A stretch of DNA of 64,000 nucleotides from Marinomonas sp. SBI8L (GCF_001624705.1 NZ_JSEO01000003.1:124001-188000), one strand, 5' to 3'. Positions 1 to 9,143 are shown, counted from the stretch's first letter. A program made the numbers and translations. Notes: generated by a model not told the origin, from the sequence alone.

Positions 1-1
1 T

Positions 2-304
2 CTCTTACCTCATTGGGGTGTTAACAGAGACCATGAACCCGATGAAGAGCAGCTAGGTAAGTTTTCTAAAAGTTGCCAAGTGTTAGAGCAGGCACTCGCC
101 CAAAATACTTATTTATGTGGCGATGACGTGAGTGTGGCTGATATCTCAGTCGCTGCAGTTTTCATGTTCCATCAAGAAGCTGGTATGCCATTAGATAATT
201 ACCCACATCTGGTGGCTTGGCTAACACGTTTAGAAGCAAGGAGCTGGTGGCGTTTAACTAAGGATGAGGCGGTCGATTTTATTGGTGATTTGACGCACCG
301 ATAG
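2..304 (+). CDS. Glutathione S-transferase family protein, C-terminal part (cut by window start)
   Basis: The frame is open from base 2 to the stop at 304, so the gene begins before the window; the GTG at base 80 is internal. The visible 100 residues look like the all-helical C-terminal domain of a cytosolic glutathione S-transferase: an 'LCGDDVSVADIS' stretch (the family's hydrophobic staple and N-capping region just before a buried Asp helix) followed by 'YPHLVAWLTRLEARSWW', typical of the last helices. The glutathione-binding thioredoxin domain is not visible, so substrate and subclass cannot be judged. It is separated from the next operon by about 110 bases. Confidence 0.75.
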   Translation, partial: LLPHWGVNRDHEPDEEQLGKFSKSCQVLEQALAQNTYLCGDDVSVADISVAAVFMFHQEAGMPLDNYPHLVAWLTRLEARSWWRLTKDEAVDFIGDLTHR

Positions 305-387
305 GGATATTGAGCAATGAGTAATGGCTTTTAGTTGTTACTCATTTTATTTATATAAATACATGCATATGCATTAATTGTTGTTTT

Positions 388-405
388 GTTACAGATCTCT
401 GTAAC
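388..405. promoter_or_regulatory. 18-bp inverted repeat just before the RND operon (candidate operator)
   Basis: GTTACAGA-TC-TCTGTAAC has perfect 8-base arms and ends directly against the GGGAG ribosome-binding site of the RND gene, whose ATG is at 417. A repeat of this size and position suits a TetR-type or similar dimeric repressor. No such regulator gene lies nearby, so this is inference from symmetry and position only. Confidence 0.45.
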
Positions 406-416
406 GGGAGTTTAAG

Positions 417-3400
417 ATGAAAGATTCAGCCCCAGCCGCCGTCAGTGCGGCATCACCTAACGCTGTAAAAGATTTGAATAGAAGCCAAGGCTACCGGCTG
501 TTTAGTTGGATAGTTTCACACCCCAAGCGGGTTTTAACCTTCGGCTTGCTTCTTATGGCGTTGGTCATTTCCCAAATTACTTCGCTCACCAAGGATACTC
601 GCGCTGATGCCTTTTTAGCTGATGATAATAGCGCGCTCGTGTATCGGGAAAAGGTGAAAAAAATCTTTGGCTTAAGTGACCCTTTGGTTATCGCCGTGGT
701 TGCTAAAGACAGTATCTTTACCCCTGAAGGGCTAAATGCAGTACAAGCTGTGACAGATGTGGTGATGGATCTAAACAATATTGATCCGGAGGGCATTACC
801 AGTTTGGCCACAGAGAACAATATATTTGGCACTCAAGAAGGCATGGAGGTTGAGCCTTTTTATGAGTATGAAATAGAGAGTCAGGCAGAAGCCTTAGCTG
901 TGCGAGATGCGATTCGAGACTTTCCGCTTTATCAGGGTAGCCTAGTTGCACAAGATGAATCGGCTACCTTGGTGGTGGCTGAGCTTTTAGATGAGAAGCT
1001 AGTGGAGCAGTCTTACGATGACATGGTCATTGCGATGAATGAGCTGACTCTGCCACAAGATATTCAGCTTTATGTAGCAGGTGAAGGGGCTGTTTCAGGC
1101 TATCTAGGCAGCTATATTGATGCGGATGCAAAGCGCTTAAACCCGCTTGCTGGTGTCATCATTACCTTGATCGTGTTTATCGCCTTTGTTCGCTTTGGTC
1201 CCATTATTATGGGGAACCTAGTAATAGCCGCATCTGTATTAATGACAATAGGGGTTATGGCGTTTGTTGGTGTGCCTTTTTATGTCATTACTAACGCTTT
1301 ACCTGTGATTTTGATTGGTATTTCTGTGGCTGACAGTATTCACATTTACAGTGAATATTTTGAGCGTCGTGCTCTTTATCCAAATGAATCGATCAAAGAG
1401 TCAATCATTCAAACCATGATGGAAATGTGGCGTCCTATTACACTGACCACATTAACCACAGTTGCTGGATTTATGGGGCTGTACTTTGCTGCTTACATGC
1501 CTCCATTTAAGTTTTTTGGTCTCTTTACCGCCGTTGGTGTGTCTGTGGCTTGGTTTTATTCGCTGGTGGTATTGCCTGCGGCCATGAGTCTTATTAAGAC
1601 AGAAGTAAGGCCCGGATTTGCAGCTAAAGTACGTTCACAAAAGCATGATATGACAGCGCGTTTTATGGTTTTCTTAGGCCGTATTACTGCGCGCTTTGCT
1701 AAGTTTATTCTTGCTTTGTCATTGGTTATTTTTGTTCTAGGTCTATTTGCTGCAAGCCACTTGGTGGTGGATGAAGAGCGCATTAAAACCTTCCATCCAA
1801 ATGAAGCGCTTTATGTGGCGGATGAGATGATAAACAGCCGCTTCGATGGCTCAAATTATCTGGATATTGTGGTAAATACTCAGGATATTGAAGGCATATT
1901 TGATCTTGAGGTGCTGGCTAAAATGGAAGCGCTACAGGTCTATGCCGAAGGTCTTGATTATGTCGAGGGTTCCACCTCATTAATTGATTACTTGAAGCAG
2001 ATGAACCGTTCTTTAAATGACGGTGATAAAGCCTTTTACCGTTTGCCTCAAGATCAGGATTTGATTGCTCAATTCTTCTTATTGTATTCCGCTTCAGCTG
2101 AACCAACGGATTTTGAAGAAGAAGTCGATTATGACTATCAAAGAGCCAATATTCGCCTAACCCTAAATAATGGTTCTTATGTTAATACCAAGGACGTGGT
2201 TGAAGACCTGCAATCTTATCTGGATAAACAATTTAATGATGACAAGGTGAATGCCACGTTAACTGGCCGAGTGACTTTGAATTACCACTGGATTAAAGAT
2301 CTGGGTGAAAGCCACTTCTTCGGCATGGGGATCGCTCTCTTACTCGTACTGATCGTATCTTCCTTGTTATTAAAATCCCCTGTTGCTGGGTTTTATACCT
2401 TGATTCCCGTGGCGATGAGCATACTTCTGGTTTACTCGTCCATGGTGCTGTTTTCTATCTCATTAGGCATAGGTACCTCTATGTTTGCGGCGGTTGCTAT
2501 TGGCCTTGGGGTCGACTTTGCCATTCATACGATAGAAAGAATGAGAGCCTTATATCAGGTAGAAAAAGATATGAAAAAGACCTTTGCCCGTTTTTATCCA
2601 TCAACAGGTCGTGCTCTGTTGTTTAACTTACTCGCAATCGCCTTAGGTTTTGGTGTACTGATTTCTAGTAAGGTGGTGCCTCTTAACAACTTTGGTGCCA
2701 TTGTCGCCATCTCTGTTGTCACCAGCTTTCTCTTTAGCCTGACCCTATTGCCCGCACTTATCATGCTGTTTAGACCTAAGTTTATCCTGCAAGAAAAAGC
2801 TGTTAAATCAGGGGTAAGGCTATCAAATGCGACGCCTTTGTTATTAGTTGGCGTAGTGGGAGCTGGGCTTTTCTATCAAGATAAGGCGCAGGCTAGCCAG
2901 GACGATACGGCTTTACCTGATGCAAATTGGATCGTAGAGCAAATTAACCATGTGGAAGAGGGTCGTCAGAGTTCCAGCAAGTTGTCCATGACCCTGATAG
3001 ATAGACGCGGCAAGGTAAGACAAAGAGAAACCGTGAGCTTTCGCCAATATGTAGGATTAGAAAAGCAGACAGTACTTTATTACTTATCCCCTAGAAACGT
3101 GAAAAACACAGCCTTTTTGATCCATGATTTTCCAGAAGCTGAGCGTGATGATGACCAATGGTTGTATCTACCTGCATTACGTAAAGCGCGCCGTATTTCT
3201 GCATCGGATCGAGGTGATTATTTCTTAGGAACGGACTTTAGTTACGAGGATATTAAAAAAGAAGGCAAGTTTGAAACCGCTGATTTCAAGTTTAAAACCT
3301 TAGCCAAAGAGACTCTAAATGGTGTGGAAACCATTAAGTTAGAAGCTATGCCGATAGATAAGAAAACCTCGCGAGAGCTAGGTTATGGGCGTCAGGAGGT

Positions 3401-3650
3401 TTGGGTTGACCCGAGCAATTGGATAATCCAAAAGGCTGAATATTGGGATATCAAGATGAACCCATTAAAAACCTTAACTATCAGTGATGTACGTAAGGTT
3501 GAAGGCATTTGGACTCGTCATAATTTAAAAATGGTGAATCATAAAACGGGTCATAGTTCTGAGTTTATTTTCTCTGATATGAATTACAGCAAAAAAATTA
3601 AAAATAGCGTCTTTACACGTCAGGCCCTAAGCCGAGGAGCACCAAAATGA
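417..3650 (+). CDS. RND/MMPL-type exporter fused to a C-terminal LolA-like periplasmic domain
   Basis: This is a predicted inner-membrane exporter of hydrophobic or lipid-like molecules. Residues about 1-795 show the duplicated RND plan: TM1, a large periplasmic loop and a five-helix bundle, then the same again. Each half carries the family's membrane Asp (D306 in a 'SVADSIHI' motif, D700 in 'GVDFAIH'). After residue about 805 comes another hydrophobic segment ending in an AQA-S signal-peptidase-like site (824-827). About 250 residues follow that resemble the outer membrane lipoprotein-sorting (LolA-like, PF17131-type) family, with motifs such as 'YLPALRKARRIS' and 'GTDFSYEDI'. That domain is normally a separate protein. 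A GGGAG ribosome-binding site supports the start at 417. The next gene overlaps by four bases (ATGA), so the two are almost certainly co-translated. Substrate unknown. Confidence 0.85.
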   Translation: MKDSAPAAVSAASPNAVKDLNRSQGYRLFSWIVSHPKRVLTFGLLLMALVISQITSLTKDTRADAFLADDNSALVYREKVKKIFGLSDPLVIAVVAKDSIFTPEGLNAVQAVTDVVMDLNNIDPEGITSLATENNIFGTQEGMEVEPFYEYEIESQAEALAVRDAIRDFPLYQGSLVAQDESATLVVAELLDEKLVEQSYDDMVIAMNELTLPQDIQLYVAGEGAVSGYLGSYIDADAKRLNPLAGVIITLIVFIAFVRFGPIIMGNLVIAASVLMTIGVMAFVGVPFYVITNALPVILIGISVADSIHIYSEYFERRALYPNESIKESIIQTMMEMWRPITLTTLTTVAGFMGLYFAAYMPPFKFFGLFTAVGVSVAWFYSLVVLPAAMSLIKTEVRPGFAAKVRSQKHDMTARFMVFLGRITARFAKFILALSLVIFVLGLFAASHLVVDEERIKTFHPNEALYVADEMINSRFDGSNYLDIVVNTQDIEGIFDLEVLAKMEALQVYAEGLDYVEGSTSLIDYLKQMNRSLNDGDKAFYRLPQDQDLIAQFFLLYSASAEPTDFEEEVDYDYQRANIRLTLNNGSYVNTKDVVEDLQSYLDKQFNDDKVNATLTGRVTLNYHWIKDLGESHFFGMGIALLLVLIVSSLLLKSPVAGFYTLIPVAMSILLVYSSMVLFSISLGIGTSMFAAVAIGLGVDFAIHTIERMRALYQVEKDMKKTFARFYPSTGRALLFNLLAIALGFGVLISSKVVPLNNFGAIVAISVVTSFLFSLTLLPALIMLFRPKFILQEKAVKSGVRLSNATPLLLVGVVGAGLFYQDKAQASQDDTALPDANWIVEQINHVEEGRQSSSKLSMTLIDRRGKVRQRETVSFRQYVGLEKQTVLYYLSPRNVKNTAFLIHDFPEAERDDDQWLYLPALRKARRISASDRGDYFLGTDFSYEDIKKEGKFETADFKFKTLAKETLNGVETIKLEAMPIDKKTSRELGYGRQEVWVDPSNWIIQKAEYWDIKMNPLKTLTISDVRKVEGIWTRHNLKMVNHKTGHSSEFIFSDMNYSKKIKNSVFTRQALSRGAPK

Positions 3651-4942
3651 AACCTCAATTATTAGGGGCGATATTGGCGCTTATTCCCAGTCTGAGTTTA
3701 GCGTTTGAAATGAGTCATAGCCTTAAAAGTCAAACCAGTTATGGTACCAGTGCGAGTGATTGGCAACAGTCTGATTGGCGTCTTGATAGTGAACTTTATC
3801 AAGGCTTAGAGAATGGCGAGATTACTGGCATTTTACGCAGCCGCTTTGATCTGCAAGATAAACTTAACTCGGATCAAACACTGAATAATTATAGCGCCCA
3901 CTCTGAGCCTCTCACTGCTGGCGATCATGAATGGGTCGAGCTAAGAGAACTGTATTGGCAAGCAGGCTTTGATACCAGTTATTGGCGAATTGGTAAGCAG
4001 CAAGTGGTTTGGGGGGAAGCGGATGGCATCAAACTATTAGATGTGATTAATCCACAGAGCTATCGTGGGTTTATTCTGGATGATTTTGATGACTCTCGTA
4101 TTCCTTTATGGATGGTAAATGGGGAGTTTCAAGTTGGGGAAGAGGGTACTTTGCAGGCTCTATGGGTATTGGATACTAGCACCCATGAGTTAGCGCAATC
4201 CAGTTCGCCTTTTGCCTTTACTAGCCCTGTGCTAGTGCCAGATAGCGCCGCTGTACCAGCAGGTGTTACTGCCACATTAGAAGAGGCAAACACACCTGTC
4301 ATGACACTTGAAAACAGTGATTTTGGTTTACGTTATACCAGCTTTATTGGTAACTGGGACTTCTCTCTTAATTACCTCTATCACTATGTGGATGAGGCGG
4401 TGATTAGCGCAGATTTAAGTGGCTCTTCTCTCACTTTAACACCTGATTATAAGCGTAGTCATTTACTGGGCGGCTCTGCTTCTAGTGTCTTTGGTGATTG
4501 GGTACTAAGAACAGAATTTGCTTATGAAACAGATAGGTACCATAGAACAACGGTATCAGTACCGGGTGTTGATAAAGCCGATCAATGGGGCATCTTGGTT
4601 GGTTTAGACTATCAAGGTATGACGGACTATTTGATCTCGGTACAGTGGTTTCAATCTAATCTTGTGGGGCAAACGGAAAACTTGGTGAAAAATCGCCAAG
4701 AAAATACCTTGAGCCTTCTGGTAGAGCGAACCCTCTTTAATGAAACCTTATTGCTTAAATGGCTACACCTACATTCAACCGATCATGGGGATGGCGTTGT
4801 TCAGCCGCAAATTAGCTATAACCTAGAATCGGATTTTGATGTTTTCTTAGGGATGGATATCTTCTATGGCAACGAAGGCGGACTCTATGGGCAATTTGAT
4901 GAAGCAGACCGTATCAGTGCTGGCTTTGAATGGGGCTTTTAA
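3647..4942 (+). CDS. Outer-membrane beta-barrel protein, DUF1302-like
   Basis: The 431-residue protein starts with a clear signal peptide cleaved near 'LSLA-FEM' and then consists of amphipathic strands ending in 'SAGFEWGF', where the terminal Phe fits an outer-membrane barrel. The stretch 'WRIGKQQVVWGEADG' followed by 'DVINPQSYR' and 'DDFDDSRIPLWM' resembles DUF1302 and related barrels, which are commonly encoded beside RND exporters and LolA-like proteins. The ATGA overlap with the fused RND gene points to a working unit that spans inner membrane, periplasm and outer membrane. It is shorter than typical DUF1302 proteins (about 550-600 residues), so the family name is tentative. The outer-membrane location is better supported than the family. 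Confidence 0.65.
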   Translation: MKPQLLGAILALIPSLSLAFEMSHSLKSQTSYGTSASDWQQSDWRLDSELYQGLENGEITGILRSRFDLQDKLNSDQTLNNYSAHSEPLTAGDHEWVELRELYWQAGFDTSYWRIGKQQVVWGEADGIKLLDVINPQSYRGFILDDFDDSRIPLWMVNGEFQVGEEGTLQALWVLDTSTHELAQSSSPFAFTSPVLVPDSAAVPAGVTATLEEANTPVMTLENSDFGLRYTSFIGNWDFSLNYLYHYVDEAVISADLSGSSLTLTPDYKRSHLLGGSASSVFGDWVLRTEFAYETDRYHRTTVSVPGVDKADQWGILVGLDYQGMTDYLISVQWFQSNLVGQTENLVKNRQENTLSLLVERTLFNETLLLKWLHLHSTDHGDGVVQPQISYNLESDFDVFLGMDIFYGNEGGLYGQFDEADRISAGFEWGF

Positions 4943-4971
4943 ACAATAACCTCTTATAAACTAGTGTTGAT

Positions 4972-5005
4972 AATGTGCTTTTTTCCTAAAGGTTAAAAGC
5001 ACATT
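4972..5005. terminator. Bidirectional terminator between the barrel gene and the iclR-type gene
   Basis: An 11-base stem (AATGTGCTTTT / AAAAGCACATT) with a 12-base loop is followed by a short T-rich tail on the plus strand. It lies between two convergent genes and can serve both. Confidence 0.7.
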
Positions 5006-5016
5006 GTTTTGCTGGA

Positions 5017-5778
5017 TTAACCTATTCTCGATGACAGTTGTCGCGCTGCTTGGATTAACTTCTTCGCATTATCTCTGGCTTCTTGCTGGTCCAGATAATC
5101 ACCACTGATACTGGCACTGATGGCGGCAACTGGCTCATTTCGTAAGTTTAAAATTGGTGCTGAAATACAACTGACACCGGCTTCTATTTCCCCGTGAGTG
5201 ACGGCATAGCCTAAGCGTTTGGCTCTATCTAATTCTTCCTGAACTGTCTGCCACTCTTGTTTGATTTGCGGGTTAACCTTTTTCTCTGAGGCTAGGTAAG
5301 TTTGCTGAAACTCAGTGCTGCGCATAGAGAGGATCGCTTTCCCTGATGCGGATTGATAAAGGGGCATGGTTTGGCCAATAAAGATATTAAACGCACTGTT
5401 TAACGAGGTTTCTAATTTAGATACCACCACTATGGTGTTGCCCACAGGCACACTTAAAAAAATGGTCTTATGGATCTCGTTTTTAAGGATCTCAGCAATA
5501 GGATAAAAGAAGGGAATGATGCTCTGCTTGTTGTAAATGGTAGAAGCAATTTGAAAGATCTTTGCGCCTATGCAGTAAGACTTTTTGCGACTTGGGTCAT
5601 GGGCCACCATTTGGTGTTCTAACAGGGTATTAATAATGCGATGGCCGCTGGCAGAAGGAATGCCAGTTTGTTCACAAATTTCAGACAATGTCATAGGGTA
5701 ATTTGCGCTGGCAAGAAGGTCCATAATGAGTACTGAACTATCTACTGCTGGGGCTTTTGACTTCTCTTTCTCTGGCAT
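5017..5778 (-). CDS. IclR-family transcriptional regulator
   Basis: The 253-residue protein has an N-terminal winged helix-turn-helix (residues about 15-75, 'MTLSEICEQTGIPSASGHRIINTL') and a C-terminal IclR ligand domain. The latter includes the 'AVTHGEIEAGVSCISAPI' region, where the Cys and neighbours line the effector pocket in this family. It is transcribed away from the aldehyde dehydrogenase gene. The shared 366-base spacer carries ATTC/GAAT-type inverted repeats that are plausible binding sites. The simplest reading is local control of the catabolic block at 6145-12013; the inducer is unknown. Confidence 0.9.
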   Translation of the reverse strand: MPEKEKSKAPAVDSSVLIMDLLASANYPMTLSEICEQTGIPSASGHRIINTLLEHQMVAHDPSRKKSYCIGAKIFQIASTIYNKQSIIPFFYPIAEILKNEIHKTIFLSVPVGNTIVVVSKLETSLNSAFNIFIGQTMPLYQSASGKAILSMRSTEFQQTYLASEKKVNPQIKQEWQTVQEELDRAKRLGYAVTHGEIEAGVSCISAPILNLRNEPVAAISASISGDYLDQQEARDNAKKLIQAARQLSSRIG

Positions 5779-5816
5779 AGCTTGATCCTAAAAGTGATGT
5801 GACTCACAGATTAAAA

Positions 5817-5832
5817 ATTCTATATATGAAAA
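5817..5832. promoter_or_regulatory. Candidate IclR-type box, iclR-proximal
   Basis: ATTCTATATATGAAAA lies 39 bases upstream of the regulator's start codon. It repeats, with one base changed in the core, the reverse complement of the sequence at 6048-6062 (ATTCTATATATGGAA). A near-identical motif at both ends of one divergent spacer suggests one regulator controlling itself and the target genes. Confidence 0.45.
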
Positions 5833-6045
5833 ACTTGTGCAAAACTCACTAAATTAATCCCACTTTTTTAAACCTGATTCCCTAAGGGAAAATAAAATGA
5901 AAAAAATATAATTTTTTTTGTTTTGGTCAAGCCTAGAAGATAACTGGCTTGCGCTGCTTTTCTCTCTTTAAGGGTGAACTTAGTGGCTGGTTATCGAAAA
6001 ACTGAGCTAAGCTTAAAGACCCGAATTATAAGGCTTTCAGGATAT

Positions 6046-6083
6046 TATTCCATATATAGAATTAAAATTTCTCATATGGAATA
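6046..6083. promoter_or_regulatory. Candidate IclR-type operator upstream of the aldehyde dehydrogenase gene
   Basis: Perfect 10-base arms TATTCCATAT (6046-6055) and ATATGGAATA (6074-6083) are separated by 18 bases. The left arm also begins a smaller near-palindrome, ATTCCATATATAGAAT (6047-6062). It lies 62 to 99 bases before the ATG, a normal operator distance. Assignment to the neighbouring IclR protein is inference. Confidence 0.5.
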
Positions 6084-6144
6084 TTTTTTGACTCAAGCAG
6101 GGATGAGGTTTTAGCATGGCCATATTCAGTAAAAGGGTGAACCC

Positions 6145-7569
6145 ATGAGAAGCGATCAAAATTTTATCAATAATGCATTTGTTCCATCTATCACAAGCAA
6201 GGCTATGCCTGTTTATAGCCCAGTAAATGAAGCGCAAGTTGCTCAGGTTGCACTAGCCAGTGCGGAAGATGCACTTGGTGCTGTTGATATCGCTGCCAAA
6301 GCTCAGAAAGGCTGGCGTCAACTGACCAGTATTGAGCGTGCTGGTTTCCTTCATAAATTGGCAGATGCTTTGTTGGCCCGTAAAGAAGCCATTGGCCAAG
6401 CTTTGGCATTAGAGTCAGGCAAAAGCCTTGAAGATGCGACTAACGAAGCGGTTTACGCGGCGGATATTACCCGTTATCACGCTGAATGGGCGCGTCGTAT
6501 AGAAGGTGAAATTATTCCTAGTGATTCACCATCAGAAAACCTCTTACTGCAAAGAGAGCCGATTGGTGTGGTGGCTTGCCTAATCCCTTTTAACTATCCG
6601 GTTTACACCCTGTTGCGTAAAATTGCCCCAGCTTTAATTACAGGTAACAGTGTGGTGGTACGTCCAAGTAACAATACCCCAAGCTCAGCGTTTGAAATTG
6701 CGAAAGCCGTGCAAGATTCAGGTATTCCAGCAGGCGTAGTGAATATTCTAACTATGGATCACGCCACTGCTGAGAGCGTCTGTACTCATCCTAAAGTTGG
6801 TATGATTACACTTACTGGGAGCGTAGGCGCTGGCCGTAAAGTGTTGGAGTATTCTCAAGTGAATATTGCAAAATCTTCTTTAGAATTAGGCGGCAAATCA
6901 CCTGCCATTGTTGAAGCAGATGCAGACCTTGAAAAAGCGGCCCGTGAGATAGTGGCATCTAAAACGACTAACTGTGGTCAGCTTTGTACTGCGATCGAAA
7001 GGGTTTATGTACATGAAGCCATTTATGATGAGTTTGTTGCCTTACTAAAAGGACAGATGAGCGAACGCCAGTTTGGTGATCGTGCAAAAGATGCCAGCTT
7101 TATGGGGCCGCTCATTAATGAGAATGCGCGTTTAAACATACATCAAATGGTTGAAAGAGCCATTGATGATGGCGCGTCTCTAGAGGTTGGTGGTTATATC
7201 CCAGAAGGTAAAGGTCACTTCTATCCTCCTACTTTATTGACTAACTGCCGCCAAGATATGGAAATCGTGCAAGAAGAAATCTTTGGTCCTGTTTTGCCTG
7301 TTCTTAAATATACCGATGCTGACCAAGCCTTAGAGCTGGCGAACGATCACCAGTTTGGTTTGGCATCGGTTATCTACACAGAAAATTATCGTACAGCCAT
7401 GAAGGTCGCCAACAATATTGAAGCGGGTGAGATTTATATTAATCGTACACCTGCAGATCCTTACCAAGGCTTCCATGCTGGTTGGAAACGTTCTGGCCTA
7501 GGTGGAGATGATGGTAAGCATGGTATGTTGGAATATACACAAACCCGTTTAGTGGTACTTAACTACTAG
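6145..7569 (+). CDS. NAD-dependent aldehyde dehydrogenase, AldA-type
   Basis: At 474 residues it has the length and motifs of the lactaldehyde/glycolaldehyde dehydrogenase AldA. The general base is E247 in 'LELGGKS', the catalytic cysteine is C281 in 'GQLCTA', and the C-terminus 'YQGFHAGWKRSGLGGDDGKHG' closely parallels E. coli AldA. The family oxidises small hydroxyaldehydes to acids with NAD. It opens a co-directional block with a sugar-type carrier, an acid-sugar dehydratase-like protein and a GMC alcohol oxidase, so it probably oxidises an aldehyde made in that pathway. A 282-base gap separates it from the carrier gene, so it may have its own transcript. The true substrate cannot be read from sequence. 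Confidence 0.88.
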   Translation: MRSDQNFINNAFVPSITSKAMPVYSPVNEAQVAQVALASAEDALGAVDIAAKAQKGWRQLTSIERAGFLHKLADALLARKEAIGQALALESGKSLEDATNEAVYAADITRYHAEWARRIEGEIIPSDSPSENLLLQREPIGVVACLIPFNYPVYTLLRKIAPALITGNSVVVRPSNNTPSSAFEIAKAVQDSGIPAGVVNILTMDHATAESVCTHPKVGMITLTGSVGAGRKVLEYSQVNIAKSSLELGGKSPAIVEADADLEKAAREIVASKTTNCGQLCTAIERVYVHEAIYDEFVALLKGQMSERQFGDRAKDASFMGPLINENARLNIHQMVERAIDDGASLEVGGYIPEGKGHFYPPTLLTNCRQDMEIVQEEIFGPVLPVLKYTDADQALELANDHQFGLASVIYTENYRTAMKVANNIEAGEIYINRTPADPYQGFHAGWKRSGLGGDDGKHGMLEYTQTRLVVLNY

Positions 7570-7632
7570 GGCTCAGTCGTTTGAATTCAGCCACTTGAGT
7601 TCAATAGTGTGAGCTTAACCCTTGGTGTAATT

Positions 7633-7668
7633 AAGTGATGCCTGTGCTTTGCATGGGGTCACTTTTTC
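7633..7668 (+). terminator. Weak stem-loop with T tail after the aldehyde dehydrogenase gene
   Basis: A six-base stem AAGTGA/TCACTT with a long, partly pairable loop runs into TTTTTCTT. It may partly separate the dehydrogenase gene from the carrier operon. The stem is short, so confidence is low. The rest of the 282-base gap shows no other recognisable element. Confidence 0.3.
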
Positions 7669-7851
7669 TTACACACAAACATTCCCATTAACCCATATGC
7701 CCATAACACGAGGTAGGAATCCGTTCGTCTCTTAATTAGAAAAATTGAATGGAAAATAAATAGAAAAGAGCACAGGGCGCAAGCCCATTAGCAACACCTG
7801 TAGACACTTAAAAAGATAAAAACAACAAAACAAATAATAGAGATTAAGACT

Positions 7852-9141
7852 ATGAGTGACACCATGACAGCCAGACCTGAGGCATCAGGTAAAAACCTGA
7901 ACTTAAAGCGTTATTTCCAGTTCACCCTATTACTTTTAGCCGCTGGGGCTATCTACCCTTTGCTGTACTTAAGGCAGAATTTTGAAAGCTCGATTTTGGA
8001 AGTCTTTCAAATAACCTCGGGCGATCTTGGCAATTATTACTCCATGTTAGGGGTAGTGTATTTTGTCTGTTATGTGCCAAGCGGCTGGTTGGCCGATAAA
8101 ATTTCACCTAGGCTTTTGGTCACCTTATCTATGGTGGGAACGGGTGTTTTAGGCCTATGGTTTGCGAGTATTCCCTCAAAAGAAGTATTGGTTTACATCT
8201 TTATGGCATGGGGTATAGCAGCAGGTTTGACCTTCTGGGCCTCTATGATTAAAGGCGTGAAAATGCTGGCTCATAAGAACGAGCAAGGTCGATTCTTTGG
8301 TGTGCTTGATGGTGGTCGAGGTTTGGTGGAAGCGGTATTAGCTACGATTGCTATCGCCATTTTTGCCTATGCAATTGAAAGTCAGGGGCAAAGTACCACG
8401 CTAGCACTTAAACAAGTGATTTATATGTACTCATATACCTGTATTGCGATTGGTGTGCTGACCTTTTTCTTTTTCCGTGGCGAAGCAAACAAGGACGAAG
8501 CGTCAGGCCCAAAAGTCACAAGTAAGAACTTGTTTAGAGATTTGAAGTTCCTTGCCTCTATTCCTGAGTTATGGATGGTCGCTGCGGTTATCTTTTGTGG
8601 TTACCAGCTTTTTTGGGCGACTTACTCTTTCTCTTCATTCATGCAGCTTGGTTATGAAGTGAGCGCGGTGACAGCAGGTTTTATTACCGTGGCTAAACTT
8701 TGGATGCGCCCGATAGGTGGCATAGGCGCTGGCTTTTTAGGGGATAAGTATGGCAAAGAAAACATCCTAGCGGTTGCCCTTGCAGGTTCGACCTTGGGCT
8801 TGGTGGTTATGATTGTCTTCCCTCAGCTTAATACGGTTTATTTCCTATTGGCGATAGTGCTTTTAATTGGTGTTTTAACCTATGCCATTCGAGGTCTTTA
8901 TTGGGCTATCTTGGATGATTGTGACATCCCTCTACAGGTAACTGGTCTTGCTATTGGTGTGATTTCTCTAATTGCTTACACACCCGATATTTTTCTACCT
9001 CAAATCAACGGCTATTTTGCTGCTCGCTATGAAGGCATTACCGTCTATAACCTGTATTTTGGCTATATTGCAGTAATGGGTGCTTTAGGCACGCTAGCAG
9101 CCCTTAAACTTAAATCAATGACAGCTAAGAAGAAGTCTTAA
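7852..9141 (+). CDS. MFS transporter
   Basis: This 429-residue integral membrane protein has about 12 hydrophobic segments in two halves. Loop 2-3 carries 'GWLADKISPRLLV', the major facilitator signature (G-x-x-x-D-K/R), and a related 'GAGFLGDKYGKE' occurs in the second half. The overall look is of the organic acid/sugar-phosphate-like MFS branch. It is followed after two bases by the enolase-superfamily gene, so the carrier very likely brings in the substrate of that enzyme. Substrate identity is not evident. Confidence 0.85.
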   Translation: MSDTMTARPEASGKNLNLKRYFQFTLLLLAAGAIYPLLYLRQNFESSILEVFQITSGDLGNYYSMLGVVYFVCYVPSGWLADKISPRLLVTLSMVGTGVLGLWFASIPSKEVLVYIFMAWGIAAGLTFWASMIKGVKMLAHKNEQGRFFGVLDGGRGLVEAVLATIAIAIFAYAIESQGQSTTLALKQVIYMYSYTCIAIGVLTFFFFRGEANKDEASGPKVTSKNLFRDLKFLASIPELWMVAAVIFCGYQLFWATYSFSSFMQLGYEVSAVTAGFITVAKLWMRPIGGIGAGFLGDKYGKENILAVALAGSTLGLVVMIVFPQLNTVYFLLAIVLLIGVLTYAIRGLYWAILDDCDIPLQVTGLAIGVISLIAYTPDIFLPQINGYFAARYEGITVYNLYFGYIAVMGALGTLAALKLKSMTAKKKS

Positions 9142-9143
9142 TC

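Larger units (their letters stand above)
5779..6144. other. Divergent control region between the iclR-type gene and the aldehyde dehydrogenase gene
   Basis: This 366-base AT-rich spacer contains no open gene. It holds the candidate IclR boxes described separately (5817-5832 and 6046-6083). The aldehyde dehydrogenase ATG is preceded by an AAAAGGGTG ribosome-binding site. I could not assign convincing -35/-10 pairs. Confidence 0.5.

Noticed and set aside
3513-3650. Separate LolA-like gene within the RND frame
   Set aside because: No ribosome-binding site or independent start is evident near the domain border (about base 2811) and the frame is continuous, so I keep one fused gene.
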